Made by a program: the position numbers and the translations under genes
Source of the DNA: DATKFM01 sp963851215
GTDB lineage: Bacteria > Pseudomonadota > Alphaproteobacteria > Dongiales > Dongiaceae
Direction: 5' to 3'
Assembly (NCBI GenBank): GCA_963851215.1
Contig: CAWKOG010000017.1
Coordinates: 1-64,000, forward strand
Length of the DNA: 64,000 nt
In this document: one piece after another, positions 47,855 to 56,328 of the stretch
Numbering within the stretch: position 1 is the first letter of the stretch
How the letters are laid out: the number at the start of each line of letters is the position of its first letter
The notes under the pieces: model-generated
Told to the model about the DNA's origin: nothing
The model's database searches: none
Seen by the model: the letters and a program-made list of their open reading frames with translations, nothing else

Positions 47855-49321
47855 CTAGGCGCGCTTGGCCGTCTGCATGACGCGATCCGACAGGCCGGCC
47901 GATTTCTTGACGAAACTCATCGGCTCCTTCCAGTCGAAATTCATGTAGACCGCGTTCAGATGGGCGAAGGGCGGCGCCTGGGCGAACAGCTCGAAGGTGA
48001 CGCGGTGGCCTGCGTAATCCGAGTTCATGAGATCCCGGGCGAAGGCCAGCAATTTGCGCCGGTCCTCGGCAACCCAGTTTTCGTTGACGCTGTAGTACTT
48101 CTCCAGGAGCGCCTTGGTCTCCGGATGCTCGAACGCCGCCACATCGGGCGTGACGCAGATCTGGCCGCCGCAGAGCTCGCGGGCCAGATGCACCATGGCC
48201 GGCAGCCGCGTGCAGGCCTGGACGCGGCCGGTATAGAGCAGCGACTGGTTCGGCATCAGCAGGCCGGCCGGGCTCTTCTGCGCCAGGGCGATCGAGGCCG
48301 TAAGATGCGCGTTGATCGTCTCGCGATAGACGGCCAGTTCCGCCAGCTTCTCGCGCACCGCCTGCTGCTGGTCGAGGCCGGTCTGCCGGGCATTGAACAG
48401 CGCCGCGCCGATCAGCATGTCGGCGATCTTCTGGATGCGCTGCACGAAGGCGAAGGCGCTGTAGCGATGCAGCGTGCCGCGGATGAAGCTGGCCGCGCGG
48501 GTATGGCGGTAGAATAGCACATTCTCCCAGGGCACCAGCACGTCGTCGAACACGACCAGCGTATCGACTTCATCGAAGCGGCTGGAGAGCGGATAGTCGC
48601 GGGCCGGCGCGCGGCCGGCAAAGCCGGTGCGGCAGATATGTTTCACGCCCGGCGCGCTCATGTCGCAGATGAAGCCCAGCGCGTAGTCCGACAGCTTGTC
48701 GTCGCCCCAGTTGGCGATCGTCGGCTTGACGAAGGCCTGGTTGGCATAGGCCGCCGCAGTCTCGTACTTGGCGCCGCGGACGATAATGCCCTTGTCGGTC
48801 TCCTTCACGAGATGGAGCAGCATGTCCGGATCCTGATCCTGGGGCCGCTTCGAGCGGTCGCCCTTGGGATCGGTATTGGCCGAGACATGGAAGGTGTCGG
48901 ACCGCAGCGCGCGGAAGATGTGGTTTTCGATGTTCTGGGAGAATTGCGGATCGACTTCATCGAGCACGTCGCGGCCGTCATAGAGCGACCACATCTCGCC
49001 AATGGTCTCGTCGCCGACGCGGATTACCACGCCGCCTATATCGTCCATCACGGCATCGACGGCGCGGCGCTTTTCCTGCCAATCGTCCTGGGTATAGGGC
49101 AGCTTGTAGCCGATGCAGCAGGGCTCATTGCTGTCCTTGTCGACATAGGACATGAGGTCTTTGGTCTTGGCCTCGTGGGCCATGTCGTAGATGCGCGCCC
49201 GCACATCGACGATCGGCTTGAAAGCGGGATGGACCGTGACGTCCTTCACCTTTTCGCCGTTGATCCAGACCTGCCGGCCGTCGCGCAGCGACTCCCGGTA
49301 CTGTTCGCCCGTCCTGATCAT
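47855..49321 (-). CDS. HpaB-family flavin-dependent monooxygenase (4-hydroxyphenylacetate 3-monooxygenase-like)
   Basis: A 488-residue oxygenase component of a two-component, FADH2-dependent monooxygenase. The start MIRTGEQYRESLRDGRQVWI is characteristic; the much longer open frame to 49951 is shadow of the LysR gene. RVGDETIGEMWSLYDGRDVL, CRTGFAGRAPARDYPLSSRF and the acyl-CoA-dehydrogenase-like helical C-terminus are present. Family members hydroxylate phenols or cleave N-heterocycles such as pyrimidines. No flavin reductase lies alongside. It is the first gene of the group with RidA, PhyH and DUF1028. Confidence 0.93.
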   Translation of the reverse strand: MIRTGEQYRESLRDGRQVWINGEKVKDVTVHPAFKPIVDVRARIYDMAHEAKTKDLMSYVDKDSNEPCCIGYKLPYTQDDWQEKRRAVDAVMDDIGGVVIRVGDETIGEMWSLYDGRDVLDEVDPQFSQNIENHIFRALRSDTFHVSANTDPKGDRSKRPQDQDPDMLLHLVKETDKGIIVRGAKYETAAAYANQAFVKPTIANWGDDKLSDYALGFICDMSAPGVKHICRTGFAGRAPARDYPLSSRFDEVDTLVVFDDVLVPWENVLFYRHTRAASFIRGTLHRYSAFAFVQRIQKIADMLIGAALFNARQTGLDQQQAVREKLAELAVYRETINAHLTASIALAQKSPAGLLMPNQSLLYTGRVQACTRLPAMVHLARELCGGQICVTPDVAAFEHPETKALLEKYYSVNENWVAEDRRKLLAFARDLMNSDYAGHRVTFELFAQAPPFAHLNAVYMNFDWKEPMSFVKKSAGLSDRVMQTAKRA

Positions 49322-49423
49322 TCTCGCTGTCCCCGCATTGGAACGATTCTCGACTAGCCATATTGACGCAGGGCGTGGAAAAGGAAAAATATAATTCGGC
49401 GAGGAAGATGATCGGAAAAACCG

Positions 49424-50350
49424 ATGCAATTCACCTTGAAACAGCTCCGCTATTTCGCGGCGGCGGCCGAGGAAGGCAGCGTCACTGGTGCGGCCAAGGC
49501 GATCCGGGTGTCGCAGCCCTCGATCTCCGAAGCCATCGCCCATCTGGAAGAGGCCTTCGACCTGCAGCTCTTCGTTCGCCACCATGCCCGGGGACTGGCG
49601 CTGACACCGGCCGGGCAGCGGTTGCTCGTGGAAGCGCGCAGCCTGCTGGCCCATGCCGGCGATCTCAGCCAGAGCGTCGGCGGCCTGGCAGACAAGCTGG
49701 CCGGCGATCTCGAAGTGGGCTGCTTCATCACCTTCGCGCCGATGCTGATGCCGGCCCTGCTCGGCGCCTTTGCCGCGCGCTTCCCCGACATCCGCGTGCG
49801 TCTGCATGAGGATCACACGGCGGCGCTGCTGGACGGCCTGCGCGGCGGCCGCTTCGATCTCGCGCTTACTTATGACCTCAGTCTGGGACCCGATATCGCC
49901 TTCGAGCCGCTGGCGGAGGTGCCGTTCCATGTCGTCCTGCCGGCGCGGCATCGCCTGGCGCGGCGGACCACCGTGTCACTGAAAGATCTGGCGGACGAGC
50001 CGCTGGTGCTGCTCGGCTATCCCCAGAGCCGCGACTATTTCTTGTCGATCTTCTACGGCCTGGGTCTAAGGCCCCGAGTCGCTCACGAGACGCCGTCCTT
50101 CGAGATGGTGCGCGGGCTGGTGGCCAACGGCCACGGCTATGCGGTCATGCATTCCCGGCCGCTGAGCGAGCAGGCGCTCGACGGCATGCGCCTGGTCTAC
50201 CGCCCGGTGACCGAGAAGATCCGGCCGACGCGCCTGGGGATCGCCCGCCGCCGCGACGTGCGCCCGCGGCGCATGGCGACGGCGTTTGCGGGCTTCTGCA
50301 AGGAATACCTGATCGCGGGAAGCCCGATGACGCTGAAGCCGCGGCGGTGA
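49424..50350 (+). CDS. LysR-family regulator of the oxygenase cluster
   Basis: A 308-residue regulator with an N-terminal helix-turn-helix (LRYFAAAAEEGSVTGAAKAI, VSQPSISEAIAHLEEAFD) and a periplasmic-binding-like sensor domain (GDLEVGCFITFAPMLMPALL). It is divergent from the HpaB-like gene across 102 bases, the classic arrangement for a regulator and its target operon. It is convergent with the amidase gene, with a palindromic repeat between. Confidence 0.93.
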   Translation: MQFTLKQLRYFAAAAEEGSVTGAAKAIRVSQPSISEAIAHLEEAFDLQLFVRHHARGLALTPAGQRLLVEARSLLAHAGDLSQSVGGLADKLAGDLEVGCFITFAPMLMPALLGAFAARFPDIRVRLHEDHTAALLDGLRGGRFDLALTYDLSLGPDIAFEPLAEVPFHVVLPARHRLARRTTVSLKDLADEPLVLLGYPQSRDYFLSIFYGLGLRPRVAHETPSFEMVRGLVANGHGYAVMHSRPLSEQALDGMRLVYRPVTEKIRPTRLGIARRRDVRPRRMATAFAGFCKEYLIAGSPMTLKPRR

Positions 50351-50366
50351 GGCGGATCCGGTAGCA

Positions 50367-50453
50367 TGTAGGGGCGACCTGCGGTCGCCCTCTGACATCG
50401 CAGGGCGACCGCCAGGCAGATCGCGATGCGATCTTGCCGAGGTCGCCCCTACA
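50367..50453. repeat. Cloverleaf-type dispersed repeat (nested inverted repeats)
   Basis: An outer 14-bp stem (TGTAGGGGCGACCT at 50367-50380 with AGGTCGCCCCTACA at 50440-50453) encloses two inner hairpins: GCGGTCGCCC/GGGCGACCGC at 50381-50412, and an imperfect stem of about ten pairs (GGCAGATCGC/GCGATCTTGCC). The fold is a three-way junction. Similar palindromes starting TGTAGGGGCGACC are familiar as dispersed intergenic repeats in bacteria. It may also end the two converging transcripts. Confidence 0.75.
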
Positions 50454-50459
50454 CGGTCT

Positions 50460-51899
50460 CTAGATGTTAGGTCGGTTGTTAAACCACGGCCTCGCCGTCT
50501 CCAACTGCGCCGCCAGCTTCAACAGCGTCGGCTCGTCGCCGAACTTCGCCGCGAAATGCACGCCGATCGGCAGGCCCGCTTTCGACCAATGCAACGGCAC
50601 CGACATCGCCGGCTGGCCGCTGATGTTGAACAGCGAGGTGAACGGCGAATAGCGGATCGTGCCCGTCGGACCCAGCCGGTAGTCGAGGAAATCCGGGTTG
50701 CTCATGGCGAAGCGGCCGACAACCGCCGGCGGCTCGGCCAGCGTCGCATTCAGCAGCACGTCGTACTTCTGCATGAAGCGCTCGAACAGCCGGCCCGTCG
50801 CATGCACCAGATTGATCGCCGCCAGATAGGCCGTACCGCTGACCGACGGGGCGATCTCGCAGGCATTGAGGATCGCCGGCTCCAGATCGTCCTTGCCGGC
50901 CTTGCGGCCCAACGCCTGGGCGCGCGTCTGCACCGAGAGCGCGGTGCCGCAGAGCACCACATTGGTCCAGGCCCGCACCACCTTCTCGAAATCGAAGCTT
51001 GGCATGTCCTCGACGGTCTCGTGCCCCAGCTCGGCGCAGAGCTTCGCCGCGCTGTCCACCGCCTCGGCGCAATCGGCATGGATCGCCTCGCCGTCATAGC
51101 GCGTGCGGCAGACGGCAATGCGCAAGCGCCGCGGCGGCGACTTGATCTCCTCCATATACGGCCGCGCCACGGGTGGCGCCCAATATGGCGCGCCGAGGTC
51201 GGCCCCATGACAGGCATCCAGCGCCGCGGCGGTATCCCGCACGCTACGCGACAGCAGGCCATCGATCGCCATGCCGCCCCAGCCCTCGCCGGAAGCCGGA
51301 CCGTCGGGCAATCGCGCCCGCGTCGGCTTCAATCCGAACAGGCCGCAGCTTGACGCGGGAATGCGCACGGAGCCGCCGCCATCGCTGCCATGGGCCAGAG
51401 GCACAATGCCCGCCGCGACTGCCGCGCCGCTGCCGCCGCTGGAGCCGCCGGAGGTGTGATTGAGATTCCAGGGACTGCGCGTCGGGCCGCCATAGACAAC
51501 CGCTTCGGTGACCGGGCTAACGCCTAGTTCCGGCGATGTCGTGCGCGCGAACGACACCAGACCGGCATTCTTGAGGCGCAGATAGATCTCGGAGTTGAAC
51601 GTCCACTGATAGTTCGCATAGAGCCGCGACCCCATATGGGTCGGATAGCCGATCGCCTCGCAGCCCAGATCCTTGAGGAGGAACGGCACGCCGGTGAACG
51701 GTCCATCGGGCAGCCCGTCGCGGATGAGCGCCCGCGCTTTGTCGGGTACGGCATGCACGACCGCATTGAGTTTCGGATTGAGCCGCTCGGTGCGCGCCAG
51801 CGCCTCGTCCAACAATTCCTCCGGCTTCACCTCCTTGCGCCGGACAAGATCTGCCAGACCCAGCGCATCATATGACTCGTACTCGGCGATTTTTCCCAC
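50460..51899 (-). CDS. Amidase (amidase-signature family)
   Basis: A 479-residue amidase that hydrolyses carboxamides to acids and ammonia. The Ser-Ser-Lys triad is complete: Lys76 in VPFLLKDLGC, Ser153 in TSGGSSGGSGAA and nucleophile Ser177 in SDGGGSVRIPASS. The GTG at 51897-51899 (GKIAEYESYDALGLADLVRR) is the likely start, with AGAGGG upstream; the open frame to 51965 is not expected. It faces the LysR gene and is not in the oxygenase operon, but may serve the same route. Confidence 0.93.
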   Translation of the reverse strand: MGKIAEYESYDALGLADLVRRKEVKPEELLDEALARTERLNPKLNAVVHAVPDKARALIRDGLPDGPFTGVPFLLKDLGCEAIGYPTHMGSRLYANYQWTFNSEIYLRLKNAGLVSFARTTSPELGVSPVTEAVVYGGPTRSPWNLNHTSGGSSGGSGAAVAAGIVPLAHGSDGGGSVRIPASSCGLFGLKPTRARLPDGPASGEGWGGMAIDGLLSRSVRDTAAALDACHGADLGAPYWAPPVARPYMEEIKSPPRRLRIAVCRTRYDGEAIHADCAEAVDSAAKLCAELGHETVEDMPSFDFEKVVRAWTNVVLCGTALSVQTRAQALGRKAGKDDLEPAILNACEIAPSVSGTAYLAAINLVHATGRLFERFMQKYDVLLNATLAEPPAVVGRFAMSNPDFLDYRLGPTGTIRYSPFTSLFNISGQPAMSVPLHWSKAGLPIGVHFAAKFGDEPTLLKLAAQLETARPWFNNRPNI

Positions 51900-52118
51900 T
51901 GTGCATGCCCTCTTCTTGATTGCCGCGACACAACAACGAACGACAGGCCGGTCGTGTCTTGTCAATGGCCGGCGCGTCCAAGCCTTTACAAACGCAGACC
52001 AATTAGAGCAGGATGGGCAACAAGCCCGCCAGCGAGAACATCAGGGAACCTAGCTCACTCGAGTCAAACTCCTGGCTCAAACCGATTTTCCCGATTCACA
52101 GGCCGCGGCGGCACGAGA

Positions 52119-53501
52119 ATGACCCTCCCTCAGTATGAAGTCGCGATCATCGGCGCCGGCGTGGTCGGCTGCGCCCTGTTCCGGCGCTTCTGCCTCGGTG
52201 GCGCGCGCACGCTCTTGATGGAGAAGGGCGGCGATATACTTTCCGGCGCCAGCAAGGGCAATAGCGCCATGTTCCATACCGGCTATGACGCGCCGGCTGG
52301 AAGCTTGGAGCTGGCCTGTATCCGCGCCGGCTATGAGGAATATCTGGCGATCCGCGAGTTGTTGAACCTGCCGTTGCTGCACACGGGTGGCCTGCTGGTT
52401 GCCTGGAACGAAGATGAACAGACGAAACTGCCCGCCATCGCCGATCAGGCGCGGGCCAATGGCGTCACCGATGCAGGCCTGATCGATGGCGCGGAACTGC
52501 GCCGCCGGGAGCCGAACCTGGGGCCGGAGGCGCGCGCCGCTGTCGTCATTCCCGGCGAGCACATCATGGATCCCTGGTCGCCGTCGCTCGCCTACGTGCT
52601 GCAGGGCATCGCCCATGGCGGCGAGGTGCGCCGCGCCACCGAAGTGCAGGATGGCGATCTTGCCAACGGCACCTGGACACTGCGCACGAACCACGGGCCT
52701 GTGCAGGCGCGCCTCGTCATCAACGCCTCCGGCAACTATGGCGATCTCGTCGAGGCCATCGCCCGTCCCGCACCCTTCGCCATCAAGCCGCGCAAGGGAC
52801 AATTCGTCGTGTTCGACAAGCCGGCCTCGCGGCTCATCACCTCCTCGATCCTGCCGGTGCCCACCGAGCGCACCAAGGGCGTGATGATGTGCCGCACGAT
52901 CTTCGGCAACCTGATCGTCGGCCCGACGGCGGAAGATCAGGACGACCGCGCCGATGCCAGCGTGACCCAGGAAGCCCTGCGCCACCTGATCGAGCAGGGC
53001 TGCCGCCGCGTGCCGCGGCTGGCGGAACAGACCGTCACCGCCGTTTATGCAGGCCTGCGGCCGGCGACGCAGTTCAAGGACTATCAGGTCGAGGCGCTGC
53101 CGGACCGCAACTGGATCACCGCCAGCGGCATCCGCTCCACCGGACTCACCGGCGCTCTCGGCATCGCGCAACATGTCGCCGGACTCTATAACAAGCATTT
53201 CGGTGCATTGCCTGAGCCCGCTGCCCGGATTGCGAAACAAATGCCCAATCTCGCCGAGCATTTGCCACGCCCCTATCAGCAACCAGGCGCCGGCGAAATC
53301 GTCTGTCATTGCGAACTGGTCACGCGCGGTGAAATCGACGCCGCGCTGCAGGGCCTCCTGCCCGCCGGCGATCTCGGAGGCTTGAGGCGCCGCACCCGCT
53401 GCATGATGGGCCGCTGCCAGGGCTTTTATTGCAGTGCGCGGGTGTTCGAACTGGCGCAGGGCAAACTGCCGGGTGTTCCGGCCAACGCCGACGCGGCATG
53501 A
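52119..53501 (+). CDS. GlpA-like FAD-dependent dehydrogenase with C-terminal BFD [2Fe-2S] domain
   Basis: A 460-residue flavoprotein of the glycerol-3-phosphate dehydrogenase / L-2-hydroxyglutarate oxidase type. FAD binding: VAIIGAGVVGCALFRRFCLG, then GNSAMFHTGYDAPAGSLELA. The last 75 residues are a bacterioferritin-associated-ferredoxin-like domain with EIVCHCELVTRGEI and RTRCMMGRCQGFYC, four cysteines for a [2Fe-2S] cluster. The combination matches anaerobic-type GlpA. It is directly followed by an FAD oxidoreductase and a glycerol kinase, so oxidation of sn-glycerol-3-phosphate is the best guess. Start: ATG at 52119. Confidence 0.88.
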   Translation: MTLPQYEVAIIGAGVVGCALFRRFCLGGARTLLMEKGGDILSGASKGNSAMFHTGYDAPAGSLELACIRAGYEEYLAIRELLNLPLLHTGGLLVAWNEDEQTKLPAIADQARANGVTDAGLIDGAELRRREPNLGPEARAAVVIPGEHIMDPWSPSLAYVLQGIAHGGEVRRATEVQDGDLANGTWTLRTNHGPVQARLVINASGNYGDLVEAIARPAPFAIKPRKGQFVVFDKPASRLITSSILPVPTERTKGVMMCRTIFGNLIVGPTAEDQDDRADASVTQEALRHLIEQGCRRVPRLAEQTVTAVYAGLRPATQFKDYQVEALPDRNWITASGIRSTGLTGALGIAQHVAGLYNKHFGALPEPAARIAKQMPNLAEHLPRPYQQPGAGEIVCHCELVTRGEIDAALQGLLPAGDLGGLRRRTRCMMGRCQGFYCSARVFELAQGKLPGVPANADAA

Positions 53502-54724
53502 CCATGCATGACGTCATCATCGTCGGCGGCGGGCCGGCGGGCCTGTCGGCGGCGCGGCGGCTGCTGTCCGCAGGCGTGCGCGACGTGGTCGTGCTCGAGC
53601 GCGAGAGCGAGGCCGGCGGCATTCCCCGCCATTGCGGCCATGGCGGCTTCGGCATCGGCCAATATCTCAGCCTTCCCATGAGCGGCCCAGCCTATGCGCG
53701 GCGCCTCGTCGAGTCGGCGGCGGGCGCCGATATCCGCACGCAGACAACCGTGACGTCGATCAAGCCCGGTGGCCGAATCGACATCGTGCGTTCGGATACG
53801 GGCGCGCAAGCGTTGGAAGGGCGCTTCATTCTGCTCGCAACCGGCATCCGGGAGACGCCGCGCAGCGCGCGCCTTGTCACCGGCGCGCGGCCGGCCGGCA
53901 TCATCACCACCGGCGCCCTGCAGCAGATGGTCTATCTCAAGCATCTCAAGCCTTTTGCCCGCGCGGTCGTGATCGGCAGCGAACTCGTCTCGTTCTCCGC
54001 ACTTCTGACGGCGCGCCATGGCGGGATCAAGATCGCCGCCATGATCGAGGAAAGCGACCGAATCACGGCGCGCAGGCCAGGCGATTGGATCGCCCGCCAC
54101 CTGTTCGGCGTGCCCGTGCTGACGCGTACGAAGCTCACGGCCATCCGCGGCATCGATCGCGTCGAGGGCGTCGAAATTGAGCGCGACGGCAAGCGGGAGA
54201 CCATCTCCTGCGACGCTGTCATCTTCTCCGGCAAGTTCCAGCCGGAAACCGCGCTGCTGAAGGACAGTCACATCGTTCTCAATACTCACAGCAACGGCCC
54301 GGTGATCGATCAGTTCTTCCGCACCAGCGATCCCCAGGTCTTCGCCGCCGGCAATTTGCTGCGGCCGGTGGAGACATCGGGCATGTGCTGGGCCGAAGGG
54401 CGTATCGTTGCCGCCAACATCGCGGCCGCTCTGGCCGGCAAGCTACCGCTGCAAGGCTTCGGCGTCGCCGTGCGGATCTCGGAACCCGTGAAATATGTCT
54501 ATCCGCAGATCATCGTGCCCTGCGGCGGCAACCCCGTTTCGATGCCGCTGATGCGCGCCCGCGTCACCCGGGCCGCGCGCGGCAAGCTGCGCTTGACCGT
54601 CGACGGCCGGGAGATCTGGTCGCGCAGCGGCAAGTTCCTGCCCGAACGACGGCTGACGATTCCCACGGCGCGCATCCCGCAATTCGGCATCACCGATATC
54701 GCCGTCGAACTGATCGAAGACTGA
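53498..54724 (+). CDS. FAD/NAD(P) oxidoreductase, partner of the GlpA-like protein
   Basis: A 408-residue pyridine-nucleotide-disulfide-oxidoreductase-like protein. Two dinucleotide-binding sites are seen: DVIIVGGGPAGLSAARRLLS at the N-terminus and ARAVVIGSELVSFSALLTAR in the middle; the TGIRETPRSAR and VFAAGNLLRPVETSGMCWAE blocks are family features. No redox-active CxxC is visible, so it probably passes electrons from the GlpA-like subunit to NAD+ or another carrier, as in hydrogen cyanide synthase or sarcosine oxidase-type complexes. The C-terminal 85 residues form an extra beta-rich domain. The start overlaps the upstream stop (ATGA). Confidence 0.88.
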   Translation: MTMHDVIIVGGGPAGLSAARRLLSAGVRDVVVLERESEAGGIPRHCGHGGFGIGQYLSLPMSGPAYARRLVESAAGADIRTQTTVTSIKPGGRIDIVRSDTGAQALEGRFILLATGIRETPRSARLVTGARPAGIITTGALQQMVYLKHLKPFARAVVIGSELVSFSALLTARHGGIKIAAMIEESDRITARRPGDWIARHLFGVPVLTRTKLTAIRGIDRVEGVEIERDGKRETISCDAVIFSGKFQPETALLKDSHIVLNTHSNGPVIDQFFRTSDPQVFAAGNLLRPVETSGMCWAEGRIVAANIAAALAGKLPLQGFGVAVRISEPVKYVYPQIIVPCGGNPVSMPLMRARVTRAARGKLRLTVDGREIWSRSGKFLPERRLTIPTARIPQFGITDIAVELIED

Positions 54725-54732
54725 GTGGCCCC

Positions 54733-56178
54733 ATGCCCTCCGTCATCGCCATCGATCAGGGCACCACCGGCAGCAAGGCGATCCGCCTCGATACAGGCGG
54801 CAAGCTGGAGGCGCTCGGCAGCCTGCAGCACAGGCAGATTCTGCCGCAGCCCGGCTGGGTCGAGCATGACTCCAACGAACTGCTCGACCATGTGCGCCAA
54901 CTTGCGGCCCGGGCCGACGATGCGGTGGCTCTCGGCCTCGACAATCAGGGCGAGACGGTCATCGCTTGGGATGCCGATAGCGGCGAACCCGTCTACAACG
55001 CCATCGTCTGGCAGGATGCGCGCACCCTCGATGTCACGGAAAGGCTGAAGGCCGACGGCGCTGAGGCGCTGACGCTCGCCCGGGCCGGCTTGACGCTCGA
55101 CCCCTACTTCTCCGCCAGCAAGCTGTGCTGGATCATCGATCACGTGCCGCGGGCGAAGGCGCTGCTCGATCGCGGCAAGCTGCGGCTGGGCACCAGCGAC
55201 TGCTTCTTTCTCGACCGGCTCGCCGGTGTTTATGCCACCGATGTCACCACGGCCTCGCGCACCAGCCTGATGAATCTCGATACCGGCCAATGGGACCCGG
55301 AGCTGTGCCGCGTTTTCGGCGTGCCGCTGGAGGCGCTGCCGGAGATTCGCCCGACCGCGGGTTCGTTCGGCGCCCTCGGGAAGCTCGCCATCACCGCCAG
55401 CATCTGCGATCAGCAGGCCGCCCTGTTCGGCCATGGCTGCCGCCGCGCCGGCCAGGCGAAGATCACCTTCGGCACCGGCGCCTTTGCGCTGGCGGTGGCT
55501 GATAGAAACATCGCCGCCGACAGTACCGGCGGCATGTCGCGCACCGTCGCCTGGAAAATCGGCGACGCGCCCATCGCCTATGCCATCGAGGGCGGCGTCT
55601 ACGATGCCGCCTCCGCGATCAACTGGGCGCGCGGCCTGGGCTTGTTCGATGACTATGCCGGCATCGATGATTTCGCCGCGCCGCCAGCGATCGAACGCGG
55701 TATCGTTTTCGTGCCCGCCTTGTCCGGCCTTGCGGCACCTTATTGGGACCGCAACGCCGCGGGCATGTGGCTCGGCCTCGGACTCGACAGCACGAAAGCC
55801 GACATGATGCAGGCCATGCTCGAGGGCATCGCGCTGCTCGCCGCTGAAGTGATCGACAGCATGCAAAAGGCGGCGCCGCTCGCCGGCGCGATTTCCATCG
55901 ATGGCGGCCTCAGCAACAACGGCTATTTTTGCCAGTTCCTCGCCCGCGCGCTGGGCCGTCCCGTCGCCGTGCCCGGCGGCGCGGACCTCACCGCTCTCGG
56001 CTCCGCCCAACTCGCGATGATCGGCGCCGGGCTTTGCGATATCGACTCGCTGCCCGCCGCGCCGGCCGAAAGGCGCCGGGAATCTGGGCGAGCCGCCGTT
56101 GCCGGCACAGGCGCGCGATCGCTTCCGCAGTGCAGTGGAACGTTGCAAAAACTGGCGATAGCCATCGGAGAAACATAA
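54733..56178 (+). CDS. glpK: Glycerol kinase-like FGGY carbohydrate kinase (frameshift near the C-terminus)
   Basis: A FGGY kinase. The N-terminal MPSVIAIDQGTTGSKAIRLD and KITFGTGAFALAVADRNIAA are ATP-site motifs, and SIDGGLSNNGYFCQFLARAL is the second family signature. As read the protein has 481 residues. After about 56080 the sequence makes sense in another frame, which ends ARDRFRSAVERCKNWR and stops at 56161, the normal end of a glycerol kinase (475 residues). One extra G in CCGGGAA explains it. It lies 8 bases after the FAD oxidoreductase gene. Together the three genes would phosphorylate a polyol such as glycerol and oxidise the product. Confidence 0.88.
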   Translation: MPSVIAIDQGTTGSKAIRLDTGGKLEALGSLQHRQILPQPGWVEHDSNELLDHVRQLAARADDAVALGLDNQGETVIAWDADSGEPVYNAIVWQDARTLDVTERLKADGAEALTLARAGLTLDPYFSASKLCWIIDHVPRAKALLDRGKLRLGTSDCFFLDRLAGVYATDVTTASRTSLMNLDTGQWDPELCRVFGVPLEALPEIRPTAGSFGALGKLAITASICDQQAALFGHGCRRAGQAKITFGTGAFALAVADRNIAADSTGGMSRTVAWKIGDAPIAYAIEGGVYDAASAINWARGLGLFDDYAGIDDFAAPPAIERGIVFVPALSGLAAPYWDRNAAGMWLGLGLDSTKADMMQAMLEGIALLAAEVIDSMQKAAPLAGAISIDGGLSNNGYFCQFLARALGRPVAVPGGADLTALGSAQLAMIGAGLCDIDSLPAAPAERRRESGRAAVAGTGARSLPQCSGTLQKLAIAIGET

Positions 56179-56328
56179 GAAATCGCCGTCTGATCCTGTT
56201 TCGCAGACGCGAACGAACCGGCGGCGGCCGATCCCCTGGGGAACGGACCCTTTGCCAGACCCCTTGCCCCCTCTATCATTGGCCGCACTGGAAAGACTCA
56301 GGTCACAGTAATAGGGGGGCTAGAAGCC

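Noticed and set aside
49322..49951. Upstream extension of the HpaB-like gene across the LysR gene
   Set aside because: The family N-terminus starts at MIRTGEQYRESL; the extension is antisense shadow of the LysR gene.
51954..52118. Longer start of the GlpA-like gene
   Set aside because: The FAD-binding N-terminus begins at MTLPQYEVAIIGAG (52119); upstream residues are unrelated.
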